Shown here: positions 1-9,875 of the stretch, one piece after another
Layout of the letters: each line of letters opens with the position of its first letter
Position numbering within the stretch: position 1 is the first letter of the stretch
Assembly: GCA_041484195.1 (NCBI GenBank)
Contig: JBGPHC010000012.1
Coordinates: 1-64,000, forward strand
Direction: 5' to 3'
From: PSRI01 sp041484195
Lineage (GTDB): Bacteria > Bacteroidota > Bacteroidia > Chitinophagales > Chitinophagaceae
Length of the DNA: 64,000 nt
Notes under the pieces: generated by a model
What the model saw: only the letters and a program-made list of their open reading frames with translations
What the model was told of the DNA's origin: nothing
Databases searched by the model: none
Position numbers and translations under genes: made by a program

Positions 1-124
1 ACTTTAAAAGAATGATGAACCTCTATACAAAGATGCTTTTAGGCTTTTTTATGCGCCTATTCTGCCTCATCCAAAATCTGCTGCTACCTGAAAAATATTT
101 TACACTAACCCCTAAAACGACTTT

Positions 125-199
125 TTAAGGGACGACTACTTCAACTTTATCGGCGCCATGCATTTTTAGATTCTTTACACCTATTCCAATATTGTTATA
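125..199 (-). other. Possible gene-tail remnant after the dehydrogenase stop
   Basis: After the TAA that ends the dehydrogenase, the same frame stays open for 24 codons to a second TAA, and its last residues (KMHGADKVEVVVP) look protein-like. The dehydrogenase is already full length for its family, so this is either chance or the end of another, mostly deleted gene. The rest of positions 1-124 shows no gene. Confidence 0.2.
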
Positions 200-1765
200 T
201 TATATGGCCTTATTGTTCATGCTTCCGTTTACCTGCCTCCAGGTATCGGAGGGATTTTCATTCTTTAACGCATCTGGCAATAGTGAATTCGGGAAATCCT
301 GGAAACATACCGGTCTCGTAAAGCGGTATATGGCCTGCATACCCACCGACGTAAATCTGCTGTCTGTAGTAGCCGGGTACGGTCCTCCGTGAACCATCGA
401 ATGATTTACTTCAATTCCTGTTGGTACATCATTATATATTATCCTGCCTGCTTTATATTGCAAGCCGATGAATAATGGCGAATATTCCAGGCAATCTGCC
501 TGAGTTGCCCAAACGGAAGCAGTTAACTGTCCTGTCAAATATTCCGCTATTGCCATTAGTTGCGTTCTGTTCTCCGCAACAACAATCAGCGAAGAAGGGC
601 CGAATACTTCTTCCTGCAATGTTTTGTTATTCAAAAAATCATCACCGGATACTTTAAATACATGTGCTAGTGCAATATTGCTGTTATCGTTTTCTGTAAG
701 AATTGTCAGTACTTCTACACCAGGTGTTCCCGCAAGATGAACAACACTTTCAAAATAAGCATTGCATATATTATCTGAAAGCATGGGTTGCCCGGCTATT
801 TTTCCGATGGATTCCACATAATCTTTTATGAACCGGTCGGTTTCCTCCGACCTAACAATGATGAACAAGCCGGGGTTGGTACAAAACTGTCCTGCTCCCA
901 AAGTATTGGAAGCGGCGAGTTTCCGGGCAATAGAGTTTCCTTGCTGCCGGAGCATGGCTGGAAGAATAAACACAGGATTCACGCTTCCCATTTCCGCAAA
1001 CACAGGTATTGGTTCGGAGCGTTTCATGGCCATATCAAACAACGCCATACCTCCTTTAAAAGAACCTGTGAACCCAACTACCTTTACCAGCGGGTGCATA
1101 ACCAGGTCGGCGCCCAATTTATGTTCGGCACCATGCAATAAAGAAAAAACCCCCTCTGGCATACAGGTATCTTTGGCTGCCCGTAATATGCACCCGGCCA
1201 CGACCTCAGCAGTAACAGGATGAGCCGGGTTAGCCTTGTGAACAACCGTACATCCGGCAGCAAGCGCCGAAACGGTATCCCCACCAGCCACAGAAAATGC
1301 ATATGGAAAATTGCTTGCACCAAATACGGCTGCAACCCCTAATGGAACCTGCATTTGCCTGGTATCCGGTTTTATCGGGTCATTAAAGCCTGTATCTATG
1401 ATAGCTTTTATCCACGAACCATCCTTCAAAAGACCGGCAAAAAGTTGTAGCTGGTTGATAGTTCGCTGGCGTTCTGCCTGGAGTCTTGCTTCGGGCAAAC
1501 CTGTCTCCTGCCGTGTTACCCCGATAAGCGCGTCGCCGGTATCAGCAATATGTTTCGCTATTGTTTCAAGAAAGGCGGCTCTTTGATTTCCATTCATGCC
1601 GCCATATAACGGAAAGGCAATAGCTGCTTTTTTGATGGCGGCATCCGTCTCTTCATAGGTTGCTTCATGAAATGAATTCAACCCAACTTTGCCTCTGTAC
1701 ACTGTATTGACAATACCTTTGGCTGACAGATCATATCCTATTCTTTGTTTTACAGTGGTATTCAT
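200..1765 (-). CDS. NAD(P)-dependent aldehyde dehydrogenase, alpha-ketoglutaric semialdehyde dehydrogenase type
   Basis: This 521-aa cytosolic protein has the aldehyde dehydrogenase fold. Visible are the N-anchor region FGASNFPYAF (N152), the nucleotide-binding GFTGSFKGG around residue 231, the general-base Glu in FAEMGSVNP (E258) and the nucleophile Cys in GQFCTNPG (C295). The sequence style and length match the 2,5-dioxopentanoate (alpha-ketoglutaric semialdehyde) dehydrogenase group, which feeds C5 and C6 sugar acids or hydroxyproline breakdown into 2-oxoglutarate. It is the last gene of the long minus-strand locus, 12 bp after the GH92 gene. The family assignment is secure; the exact aldehyde is inferred. 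Confidence 0.85.
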   Translation of the reverse strand: MNTTVKQRIGYDLSAKGIVNTVYRGKVGLNSFHEATYEETDAAIKKAAIAFPLYGGMNGNQRAAFLETIAKHIADTGDALIGVTRQETGLPEARLQAERQRTINQLQLFAGLLKDGSWIKAIIDTGFNDPIKPDTRQMQVPLGVAAVFGASNFPYAFSVAGGDTVSALAAGCTVVHKANPAHPVTAEVVAGCILRAAKDTCMPEGVFSLLHGAEHKLGADLVMHPLVKVVGFTGSFKGGMALFDMAMKRSEPIPVFAEMGSVNPVFILPAMLRQQGNSIARKLAASNTLGAGQFCTNPGLFIIVRSEETDRFIKDYVESIGKIAGQPMLSDNICNAYFESVVHLAGTPGVEVLTILTENDNSNIALAHVFKVSGDDFLNNKTLQEEVFGPSSLIVVAENRTQLMAIAEYLTGQLTASVWATQADCLEYSPLFIGLQYKAGRIIYNDVPTGIEVNHSMVHGGPYPATTDSRFTSVGMQAIYRFTRPVCFQDFPNSLLPDALKNENPSDTWRQVNGSMNNKAI

Positions 1766-1777
1766 TCCAAAAAAAAA

Positions 1778-3982
1778 TTATTTATTATTTTCTGCTACGG
1801 GATAACCGGAAGTTGTTGCCCAATCTCCTGGCTGGTTGCCCATTTCAAACTCCAGTGTGCCGCCGTTGGCAATTTCTGTGTGTCGGAACCAACTTCTGTC
1901 TATTGACTGACCGTTCAATTTGGCGGATTGAATAAAAATATTCTTATCAGTCACGTGTTTTGCCGTTAATACCAGTGTTTTTCCATTGCCCAAATGGAGT
2001 ATAGCTTTTGAAAAGTGCGGTGATGAGATGGTATATAAATCCTGCCCTGCAACAGGAAAGAACCCCAGTAAATGAAACACCAGCCAGCTTGACATGGCGC
2101 CCGAATCATCATTGCCAGGCAAACCACTGCGCGTAGTGTTATAATTTTTCCTGATGATGGAACATACCCGTTGTTCGGTCAAATCAGGTCTGCCAATCCA
2201 GTTGTACAATACAGGTGTAAGAAATCCGGGTTCATTATTTACATTGTAATAATCCTTTACAAAAAAAGTGTCAAGCCTGTTCCTGAAAGCGGTTTCACCC
2301 CCACACATTTTAATAAGGCCTCCGATATCCTGCGGAACATAAAAAGACATTTCCCATGAATGACTTTCATAAAAAGGATCATGCCAGCTGCCATCCTGCA
2401 ACACAGTAAATTTTTCAAGCCATGTGCCATCTCTTTCTCTTGGCCATATAAAGCCATTCGCGCCATGATCTTGCAGGGGCCGCCATAGGTTTCTCCAGTT
2501 GGCGGAGCGGCGTAGGTATTTCTGATAGAGATCATCTTTATGCAGGCCTTTTGCTACCAGCGCTATAGCATAATCATCGGCCGCATATTCCATTGTGCGC
2601 GTGCCTGCGCGTTCATAGTTTAAAGACACATAGCCGATAGAATTATAATCCGGAATTCCTCCCCGTCCCTCCTTCTGCTCATTGTCGCCGGGCGGTACTT
2701 CGGCATTCTTTATCATTGCTTTTAAGGCCGTTTCATAATCGATTCCCTTCAGTCCTTTTACAAATGCATCGGCGATCAATATATCACAATTGCTTCCGCC
2801 CTGTGTGCGGCCATTGTCATCGCCGCTCCTTGCATCGGGCATGTACCCTTCGTATTTATAAATATCAACCAGCGAATTGACTATATCCTGCTGAACATTT
2901 CCGCCGATCAATGCCAACAACGGGTTCATGCAACGATAAGTATCCCATATGGCATAAAAGTCGTCATAATAAGGGGCAGGGGAATTCCATTTGGAATTCT
3001 CGCCTGTTTTATTTACAGGCATTAGCATAGAATGGTAAAGCGCCGTATAAAACATTTTTTTTAGCGAATCCGTCTTGCATGTAATTTCAATGTTCTTCAA
3101 TCTTTCTTCCCACAATTTGCGTGCATCAAGAACTGCCTTATCGAACTCCCATTGTGGCATTTCGCGCTCCATATTCTCCTTTGCTTTTTCAGAACTGATA
3201 TAAGAGATGCCCACCTTCACTTTAATCACCTGGTCCTTCTTTGTTTTGAAGTAGAACCATGCACCACATGACTGCGGCCCTTCTGCTACCAGCTTTCCTC
3301 CCTGTATCGCGTCATGCTGCCATACGCCGGATGATTCAGCAGGCGTATTGAACAAGGCATAAAAATAAACCGTGTATGCGCCGTTAATACTCCAGCCACC
3401 ACGCACGCGGCTATATCCCTCTATTGCAACCGGTGAAACGATCTTAACAGCAGAGCCAACCAACACCTGCTTTTCTGTAGGGTGCCTGGAAACAAGAAAA
3501 TGTCCTGCGTCAATCAATATGCCCGCCCTATTCAATTGTGGAAATGTATAAGTATGCAATCCAACACTAGGTGTGGTTGTGAGGCACACATCAATATTAT
3601 ATCTGTTCAGGTGAACTTTATAGCATCCGGCTTTTGGCAGTTCATTTGAAAAAGAGGAACCATAATCATTAGCCGAAATATTGCCGGCAAAAGGTTGCAC
3701 CAAAATATTGCCATACTTGGGACCGCCTCCGGCGCCGCTTACATGAATATGACTAAACCCATTGATGATTGAATTGTTTCTTTCATCATAACCGGAGCTG
3801 GCCATATTGCTGTTGCAATCGGGACCTAACTTTACCATGCCGAAGGGCAGCGTAGCCCCAATAAATACGTTTCCTCCCTTTGCAGTCCCTATATAAGGAT
3901 CTATATAGTCGACCAGCGACTGGGCAAATGAATGAGGAGCCATAACAACTATTAATATCCAAATGATGAGCTTTCTATTCAT
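1778..3982 (-). CDS. Secreted GH92 alpha-mannosidase (first copy)
   Basis: The mature protein begins with the GH92 opening motif YIDPYIGTAKGGNVFIGA and carries the conserved GNDDSGAMSSWLVFHLLGF block, where characterised GH92 enzymes place their catalytic base aspartates. I start at the ATG at 3982 (734 aa) because it puts a clean signal peptide (MNRKLIIWILIVVMAPHSFAQ) at the N-terminus. An upstream GTG at 4024 overlaps the stop of the previous gene but adds a 14-residue polar leader. GH92 enzymes are calcium-dependent exo-alpha-mannosidases. Where alpha-1,2-specific members have GNEPxHH, this one has NNEPGF, so a different linkage or substrate is likely. Confidence 0.88.
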   Translation of the reverse strand: MNRKLIIWILIVVMAPHSFAQSLVDYIDPYIGTAKGGNVFIGATLPFGMVKLGPDCNSNMASSGYDERNNSIINGFSHIHVSGAGGGPKYGNILVQPFAGNISANDYGSSFSNELPKAGCYKVHLNRYNIDVCLTTTPSVGLHTYTFPQLNRAGILIDAGHFLVSRHPTEKQVLVGSAVKIVSPVAIEGYSRVRGGWSINGAYTVYFYALFNTPAESSGVWQHDAIQGGKLVAEGPQSCGAWFYFKTKKDQVIKVKVGISYISSEKAKENMEREMPQWEFDKAVLDARKLWEERLKNIEITCKTDSLKKMFYTALYHSMLMPVNKTGENSKWNSPAPYYDDFYAIWDTYRCMNPLLALIGGNVQQDIVNSLVDIYKYEGYMPDARSGDDNGRTQGGSNCDILIADAFVKGLKGIDYETALKAMIKNAEVPPGDNEQKEGRGGIPDYNSIGYVSLNYERAGTRTMEYAADDYAIALVAKGLHKDDLYQKYLRRSANWRNLWRPLQDHGANGFIWPRERDGTWLEKFTVLQDGSWHDPFYESHSWEMSFYVPQDIGGLIKMCGGETAFRNRLDTFFVKDYYNVNNEPGFLTPVLYNWIGRPDLTEQRVCSIIRKNYNTTRSGLPGNDDSGAMSSWLVFHLLGFFPVAGQDLYTISSPHFSKAILHLGNGKTLVLTAKHVTDKNIFIQSAKLNGQSIDRSWFRHTEIANGGTLEFEMGNQPGDWATTSGYPVAENNK

Positions 3983-4020
3983 TGCGTTTGTTATTTGTAC
4001 CAGGCAGTTTTGTTTATCCG

Positions 4021-6210
4021 TCACTTTCTTATATGAAATCCCTTCGTTGAATCATCAATTACAATATTTTCCTTCACGATTCCATCCGTAACAATTGTTA
4101 CATCATCTTTATGCAGGCGCCTCGTAGTAAGCTGAATTTTATTATTTGCAATGTTCATTTTTTTCACTACAATTCCGTCAATACCCATGGCAATACCGTT
4201 GCCTATATAAATATCGCCCAGCCTGTTTTTCAGAATGGCCGCAGTAGTAAGGGCGCTGCCGGTTCCCCAATGAAAACCGGATTGATAAGACCTGCTGTTA
4301 TAACCACTGTGTCCATAATTTTCGGCCATGGAACCGGTGAATGATTCGCCATTTGATTCCGTTCCCTGGTAATTTTCAGGGCATATATTTTTGTTTTCAG
4401 GAATTACCATCAAGGCAAAAGCAGATCTGCAGGCATATACAGACCTTTCCAGGTAATCGCTGTTTCCCGTTGCGAAATAATAATTGAGATAAGTTTCTGC
4501 AAATTGAGCCTGCCTTGCATCATTCCATTCGGCATCGGTATTTTGAACACCAAATCCGCCGAATGCATATAAATTGATAAAAGGAGGATTCCATACCTGC
4601 TGGTATAAGCCAAGTATGTTCAAACAATATTCTCCCTGTTTAAGATATTTTACATCTTTGAAAAGATGGTATGCAGCCAGGTAAGCTTCTGCGCACCACT
4701 GAATTGATAAAGTATTTTGACCATACAAATTGGTAGTTGAGTCAAAATAATGCATTGGCTTGGCCGAGCAGGAAAAATAAAGTTCAAAATCCTCAAACCG
4801 CTGGTTAGGCAAAACATACCTGTCAAGAAAATACAGCGACCGTAAAATGGCTTTTTTGTATTGACCGATAGATGAAGCCCCTATTTTATTTTTCAGTAAC
4901 ATTTCTTCGAGGTACCAGGTTGCCATTGAACTGGTAGCTGAAAAGCGCAATACAGAATCTGCTTCGTATGTTTTTACACGAACCCGTGCAGGAAAACTTC
5001 CATCTCTATTTTGTGTTTGGAGCAGTGCATTGGAGAAATTAAGAAGGAATGAATCGGCTCCCTTCATTCTTTGCATCTCATCATTGAAACGCATTATCCA
5101 GTAAGCCGTCCACACATTATCCGGCATATGATATACTTCCTTTCCGCCACCCTGCCCGGAAGATAACCACTGATTTTTTTCGCTCAGGTAAATGGTAGGG
5201 AACCATCCTCCATCATTGGGGCTTTCAAGAATCAGTTTGAATGCCGCCAGGGCTTTCGCTTTCCAATCTTCATGGTTCAGTTCCCTGCCCCAATAAAACA
5301 AACCATAGGCTGTGCGCGCATTGTTGAACCATGAATGGTACCAGAGGTCATTTTTATAAAACCTTCCACCATATTTTTTGGTTGTTGCATCGTAATAAGT
5401 GGACAATGTGATGCCACCCTTACCCGGTTCTCCTGCCTCCACCCAATAATTTTTTAATGCCATTGTATAACCAACTTCTGCATACCGATTAAACGTAAGC
5501 GTTTGCGGCAAATAAGAGTGTGTATAAGCTTTTGCAAAATGGCTCCATAAAAAATGATTGGTGGTCTTTAACACATTCACAGTTGAGTTGCCAGGAGATA
5601 TGAGTACATAAAACGCCAAATCAATTTTACCATCCAGTGTAAAGAGTTTATTGCTTTTGCGGTAATACTGGTGCCTGGCAACATCGTAATTAGATATACC
5701 ATAATTGATTTGGATGGTCTTTCCGGTATAGTTCAAATCAAAATAATAAGGAGCGATGGCATTGTTTTTCATTTCTTTTATATCCGGTATGAATGCAAAA
5801 GCCTCATTCCTGAGCATATGAATAATACAGGGTGAACGGAAAACATGTTGCGAAACAATTTCATCCGGCGTTCTTTTGATGTTGGGAATCCAGTGAAACC
5901 ATTTTTTAGCAGCCTCCATTTCTGCCTGGCTGCCGAGTTCAATTGTCAATGGGATATCAATACACCCGGGCCGACAAGCCTGGTTCGGCAATATGTCAAT
6001 CTTCACATAGAACACACTTTCATCTATTTTCTTAATGTTGATATGGTGTTCAAAACGGAAGATATGATTGGCGCTATCTGTTACCGAAGGCGCATGCACC
6101 TGCATGTTTATACCGGCTATGGGCAGCTTTACCTGCGACTGGCCCAATAGAAATGCGGGGATAAGATATACAAATACGAAGGCGGTCAATATATGTTTCT
6201 TATTGTTCAT
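4021..6210 (-). CDS. Secreted protein of unknown function, probably a beta-sandwich plus alpha-toroid enzyme
   Basis: This 729-aa protein has a signal peptide (hydrophobic residues 8-22, cleavage after LLGQS). The first 230 residues look beta-rich. The rest is helical with repeated aromatic and glycine turns such as GGWFPTIY, YHMPDNVWTAYWIMRF and GFHWGTGSALTTAAIL, as in (alpha/alpha)-barrel glycoside hydrolases and lyases. I cannot assign a CAZy family. It sits between two GH92 mannosidases on the same strand. Its stop overlaps the alternative GTG start of the downstream GH92, which suggests co-transcription. A role in trimming the same glycan is inferred from position only. Confidence 0.7.
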   Translation of the reverse strand: MNNKKHILTAFVFVYLIPAFLLGQSQVKLPIAGINMQVHAPSVTDSANHIFRFEHHINIKKIDESVFYVKIDILPNQACRPGCIDIPLTIELGSQAEMEAAKKWFHWIPNIKRTPDEIVSQHVFRSPCIIHMLRNEAFAFIPDIKEMKNNAIAPYYFDLNYTGKTIQINYGISNYDVARHQYYRKSNKLFTLDGKIDLAFYVLISPGNSTVNVLKTTNHFLWSHFAKAYTHSYLPQTLTFNRYAEVGYTMALKNYWVEAGEPGKGGITLSTYYDATTKKYGGRFYKNDLWYHSWFNNARTAYGLFYWGRELNHEDWKAKALAAFKLILESPNDGGWFPTIYLSEKNQWLSSGQGGGKEVYHMPDNVWTAYWIMRFNDEMQRMKGADSFLLNFSNALLQTQNRDGSFPARVRVKTYEADSVLRFSATSSMATWYLEEMLLKNKIGASSIGQYKKAILRSLYFLDRYVLPNQRFEDFELYFSCSAKPMHYFDSTTNLYGQNTLSIQWCAEAYLAAYHLFKDVKYLKQGEYCLNILGLYQQVWNPPFINLYAFGGFGVQNTDAEWNDARQAQFAETYLNYYFATGNSDYLERSVYACRSAFALMVIPENKNICPENYQGTESNGESFTGSMAENYGHSGYNSRSYQSGFHWGTGSALTTAAILKNRLGDIYIGNGIAMGIDGIVVKKMNIANNKIQLTTRRLHKDDVTIVTDGIVKENIVIDDSTKGFHIRK

Positions 6211-6271
6211 TCTGTTGATGATTGCTTTTGCTTTACTTGCTCAATTATTCTGTCACCATTTTGAGATATTG

Positions 6272-8569
6272 TTATTTTTCCCAGGTCAATTGTGTAAACG
6301 GCCTGTTTCCAGGAAATTTTCCAAAATCTTTATTGGGCGATGGCCCCATTATTAATTTCAATTCGCCGCCCTGTACAATATCACTGTAAAGGATATAGCT
6401 TTTCTTGTATGGCTTTCCGTTCAACATGGCGCTTTCTATATATTTATTGACAGCATTGTTATTGGAAGCAATAACCGAAAATGTTTTGCCATTGCCTGTA
6501 TTGATAACTGCTTTATTGATCAATGGCGAGCCTAGTACGAATACGCCATTGGCCGGATTAACCGGATAAAAGCCAAGCGCCGACATGATATACCATGCGC
6601 TCATTTGTCCGCAATCATCATTGCCACAAAGGCCTTCGGGTTTGGCCGTGTACATTTCAGTGGTGATTTGCCTTACACGTTCTGCAGTTTTCCATTGTTG
6701 CCCCGCAAAAGCATACAGGTAAGGAATGTGGTGATTGGGTTCGTTGCCATGAGCATACAAACCAATCAGTCCCGATATGTCTAATGGCGCATCAACGCCT
6801 AAATTTTCCTTGATGGTGAAAAGGCTATCGAGTTTTGTAACAAACGCTTCATCGCCACCCATTAATTGTATTAACCCTTCCACGTCTTGCGGCACCAGCC
6901 ATGTGTATTGCCAGGATGTGCCTTCGGTAAAATCATAAGCTTTGTAATCGAAAGTAACAGGATTAAAGGGTGTTCGATAAGTTCCGTCTAACATTACTCC
7001 GCGTACAAAATGTGTAGCAGTATCAAAATACCTACGGTAGTATTTCGCGCGTCTGCTGTATTTCAAATAATCATCATCGCGGTGCAGTTTTTTTGCTACC
7101 TGTGCAATGCACCAATCGCTCAAGGCATATTCCATTGCCTTTGAAACAGATTCCACTTCTTTATCTGCAGGGATATATCCTCTTTCCTTGATATATTTCA
7201 TTCCAAAATCATCGCGGTTGGAAGATACTTTCATCGCTTCCAGCGCCAGTGAAGGATCAAAACCAGAAATACCATTCAGGTAAGCATTAGCAATGATGGG
7301 AACGGCGCTGTAACCAACCATGCAGTTTGTTTCATTTCCCTGCAAATGCCAGATAGGCAGCTTTCCCTGCTGCTCGTAAATGGCCAGCATGGAGTTAATG
7401 AAATCTCCTGTTCTGGCAGGCTGAACGATAGCCAGGAAAGGATTTAAAGTGCGATAGGTATCCCAGAGAGAAAAAATAGTATAGTTATTAAAAGAGGCCT
7501 TCGGGTAAATTTTTTTATCGGCGCCACGATAGCTTCCATCTGCGTCATTGTACAAAGCGGGCGCAATCATTGTATGATAAAGCGCTGTATAGAATATTTT
7601 CTTCAACACCTCATCTTTCGTTTCTATTTGTACCAGCGATAAAATCTTATTCCATTTTCTGTCGCCTTCTTTTACCACTTTATCAAAGCTCCAGCCGGGT
7701 ATCTCTGCTTTAATATTTGCCAGCGCATTTTGGCTGCTTACGGGCGACAGGCCAACCTTAAGTAAAACAGGCCCTTCAATTGTGCTGAATGAAACCAATC
7801 CTTTTACCACTTTTGCTTCAAGTGCATTGCCGTTGTATATTTGATCGCCATTATAAATGACAAAATCCCTCAGTGGCCTATTACTTTTAATGGCAAAATA
7901 GATACGCCTGTCCGCCGCCCATCCGCTTGAATTGCGCCAGCCCACCAAAGTATAGTCATCTGCTTTTTCAAGATAGCCGCTTACCTTATCGGTTTTCATG
8001 TTGCTGCTATAATTACCCTGCTGAAGATCGATAATGATATGTGCAGGCACCTGTTTAGGAAAACTATATTTATGAAAGCTAACCCGTTCAGATGCCGTTA
8101 GTTCTACTTTCACTCCATCACTCTTGGTTAGGGCGTAATAAGCAGGTTGCACCACTTCATCGCGGTGATGATAATAAGCGGCATAACCGGAATCCGGATT
8201 CTTTTGTGAACCAACTATTGTTCGTACTGTGCCGGTATAGGGCATGATAAGGATGTCGCCAAGATCCGGAATACCAGTCCCGTTCAGGTGATCCTGTGAA
8301 AATCCTTTTACCACGCTATCAGAATAATGATAGCCAGAACACCAGTCCCATCCCTTATTTATATTATCAGGTCCCGCCTGCACTGCGCCAAATGGAACGC
8401 TGGCGCCAACGAATACATGGCCGTGTGCCGACGAACCAATATAAGGATCAACATAGGAAAGCAATGATCGTTTGGATGATTCTTTCGATTGTGCAAAGAC
8501 GGTTGTCATTGAACATGCACTAATAATTATTACAAACAATCGCGTTTTTGTTGTCATCTGAATCATCAT
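6272..8569 (-). CDS. Secreted GH92 alpha-mannosidase (second copy)
   Basis: The 765-aa product has a signal peptide (to VFAQ), the opening motif YVDPYIGSSAHGHVFVGA and the catalytic-base block GNDDCGQMSAWYIMSALGF. Unlike its neighbour it keeps HGNEPNHH, the motif that in characterised alpha-1,2-mannosidases of GH92 binds the +1 sugar. An alpha-1,2-mannosidase activity is therefore the best guess. Three in-frame ATGs lie close together at 8569, 8566 and 8557, and the signal peptide works from any of them. It lies in the minus-strand glycan locus with GH38 and GH172 enzymes. Confidence 0.9.
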   Translation of the reverse strand: MMIQMTTKTRLFVIIISACSMTTVFAQSKESSKRSLLSYVDPYIGSSAHGHVFVGASVPFGAVQAGPDNINKGWDWCSGYHYSDSVVKGFSQDHLNGTGIPDLGDILIMPYTGTVRTIVGSQKNPDSGYAAYYHHRDEVVQPAYYALTKSDGVKVELTASERVSFHKYSFPKQVPAHIIIDLQQGNYSSNMKTDKVSGYLEKADDYTLVGWRNSSGWAADRRIYFAIKSNRPLRDFVIYNGDQIYNGNALEAKVVKGLVSFSTIEGPVLLKVGLSPVSSQNALANIKAEIPGWSFDKVVKEGDRKWNKILSLVQIETKDEVLKKIFYTALYHTMIAPALYNDADGSYRGADKKIYPKASFNNYTIFSLWDTYRTLNPFLAIVQPARTGDFINSMLAIYEQQGKLPIWHLQGNETNCMVGYSAVPIIANAYLNGISGFDPSLALEAMKVSSNRDDFGMKYIKERGYIPADKEVESVSKAMEYALSDWCIAQVAKKLHRDDDYLKYSRRAKYYRRYFDTATHFVRGVMLDGTYRTPFNPVTFDYKAYDFTEGTSWQYTWLVPQDVEGLIQLMGGDEAFVTKLDSLFTIKENLGVDAPLDISGLIGLYAHGNEPNHHIPYLYAFAGQQWKTAERVRQITTEMYTAKPEGLCGNDDCGQMSAWYIMSALGFYPVNPANGVFVLGSPLINKAVINTGNGKTFSVIASNNNAVNKYIESAMLNGKPYKKSYILYSDIVQGGELKLIMGPSPNKDFGKFPGNRPFTQLTWEK

Positions 8570-8684
8570 AAATTTTAAGACATTTTGAGTTTATGATAGG
8601 GTACGGACTGTATTTTGGTTTATCAATATACTTCCAGTCCATTCATTATGCTGAACAGAAACCTCAGGGCTGCATGCGGCGCAG

Positions 8685-9842
8685 TTATTTGAGTTCCAGG
8701 GCATCTTTATCCGGGAACGGTGGAAAAATATTGTGTGGTTCAGCCTGGTACCAGTAAACAACGGAAGCAATTGCATCCTGCAACGGTAAGTATCTTCCGC
8801 CGCTTCTCCATCCCAATGCCTGAATGGTTACTTTCAGGCTGTTCTCAAATCGTATCGGGTCTCTTATATGCCACCGATACATTCCAAAACGTTGCTCAAT
8901 TTTATATTGACCATCTCCCCTTATTACCTGGTGCAAACCTGAATAGGGTGTGGAAAATTCAGTGTAACGTATCTCATCAACACCCGCTGAATTCTTTTTA
9001 TGTGTATCGAAATCATAGGAGCCGCAGAAGTAATCTTCAGTTCCTGTTCCGCAAATAGTAGGAAATTGCGTATCGCCGTCCATGAAAAATTTTATTTCGC
9101 CTTCACCCCACCAACCGTTTTTATGCGGGCTATAAGCGAGGTAAGTTCCCACAAATTGCCCCTTCCCTTTAATGCCATCAACCAGTACATAGTCTTTTTT
9201 ATACGGTAATGGATCAACATTGCGGAATTGTGCATGAAAGTATGCAGCATCGGAAGGAACATCTGTGAGCGTGTAATCAATCTGGTAATACAAACTCATG
9301 TTCTCTGTATTGATATTTTGCATGGTGATCCTGCATTTCTTCCGGAATGGCATTGGCCAATAGCAATTGAAGCCGCTGCCAGGATTTACACATACTGCCA
9401 ATGAAGTGATCAGCGCATATTGCCCCCAACCCATTCCAAAGAAATCACCCGCCGGCACCTCTACCGACGGGGTCGTTTCGTCATCCCAATAAATACGAAG
9501 AATAGACCAGCGCCATACGCCAGTAGGAGTCATCCAGATATGCTGAATGGAGCCGGAGCCATTGATTTCAGCAAGGGTAAATGTGGTTCCGGCTTTAATG
9601 ATTACACTCGGACTTACTTTCCAGCCAACTCCCATTTCACTTTCACCGGTACCTTTTGTGGCCATACCACCCTTGCCTTTTTCTCCGGTGAAATTTTCAG
9701 GACTGATAGAGCGGGTTTTTGCATCTGATAACCGGTAGATATTACCCATATTCATATCCAGTCCGTTGAATTTACCTTGGGCAAAGATCGTTACAGAGCC
9801 ACCCAGGCCCATACATAAGCAATAAAAAAAGATTGTTTTCAT
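8685..9842 (-). CDS. Secreted GH172 (DUF2961) family protein
   Basis: The 385-aa protein has a signal peptide (to IFAQ) and typical DUF2961 features: the SRSISPENFTGEKG-like N-terminal segment (here TRSISPENFTGEKGKGG), PAGDFFGMGWG, and FPTICGTGTEDYFCGSYDF. This family is now GH172, which includes difructose-dianhydride synthases and D-arabinofuranosidases. It forms double jelly-roll multimers with acidic catalytic residues, one of them in the TGTEDYF motif. The family is clear, but the substrate cannot be read from sequence. The stop is followed by about 115 bp without a gene before the GH92 start. Confidence 0.85.
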   Translation of the reverse strand: MKTIFFYCLCMGLGGSVTIFAQGKFNGLDMNMGNIYRLSDAKTRSISPENFTGEKGKGGMATKGTGESEMGVGWKVSPSVIIKAGTTFTLAEINGSGSIQHIWMTPTGVWRWSILRIYWDDETTPSVEVPAGDFFGMGWGQYALITSLAVCVNPGSGFNCYWPMPFRKKCRITMQNINTENMSLYYQIDYTLTDVPSDAAYFHAQFRNVDPLPYKKDYVLVDGIKGKGQFVGTYLAYSPHKNGWWGEGEIKFFMDGDTQFPTICGTGTEDYFCGSYDFDTHKKNSAGVDEIRYTEFSTPYSGLHQVIRGDGQYKIEQRFGMYRWHIRDPIRFENSLKVTIQALGWRSGGRYLPLQDAIASVVYWYQAEPHNIFPPFPDKDALELK

Positions 9843-9875
9843 AAACTGCTCTTTGCTGTTAAAAAAATATTGTTG

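Noticed and set aside
8296..8523. Antisense frames inside glycoside hydrolase genes (this and many similar ones)
   Set aside because: They lie wholly within strongly supported genes on the other strand and show no motifs.
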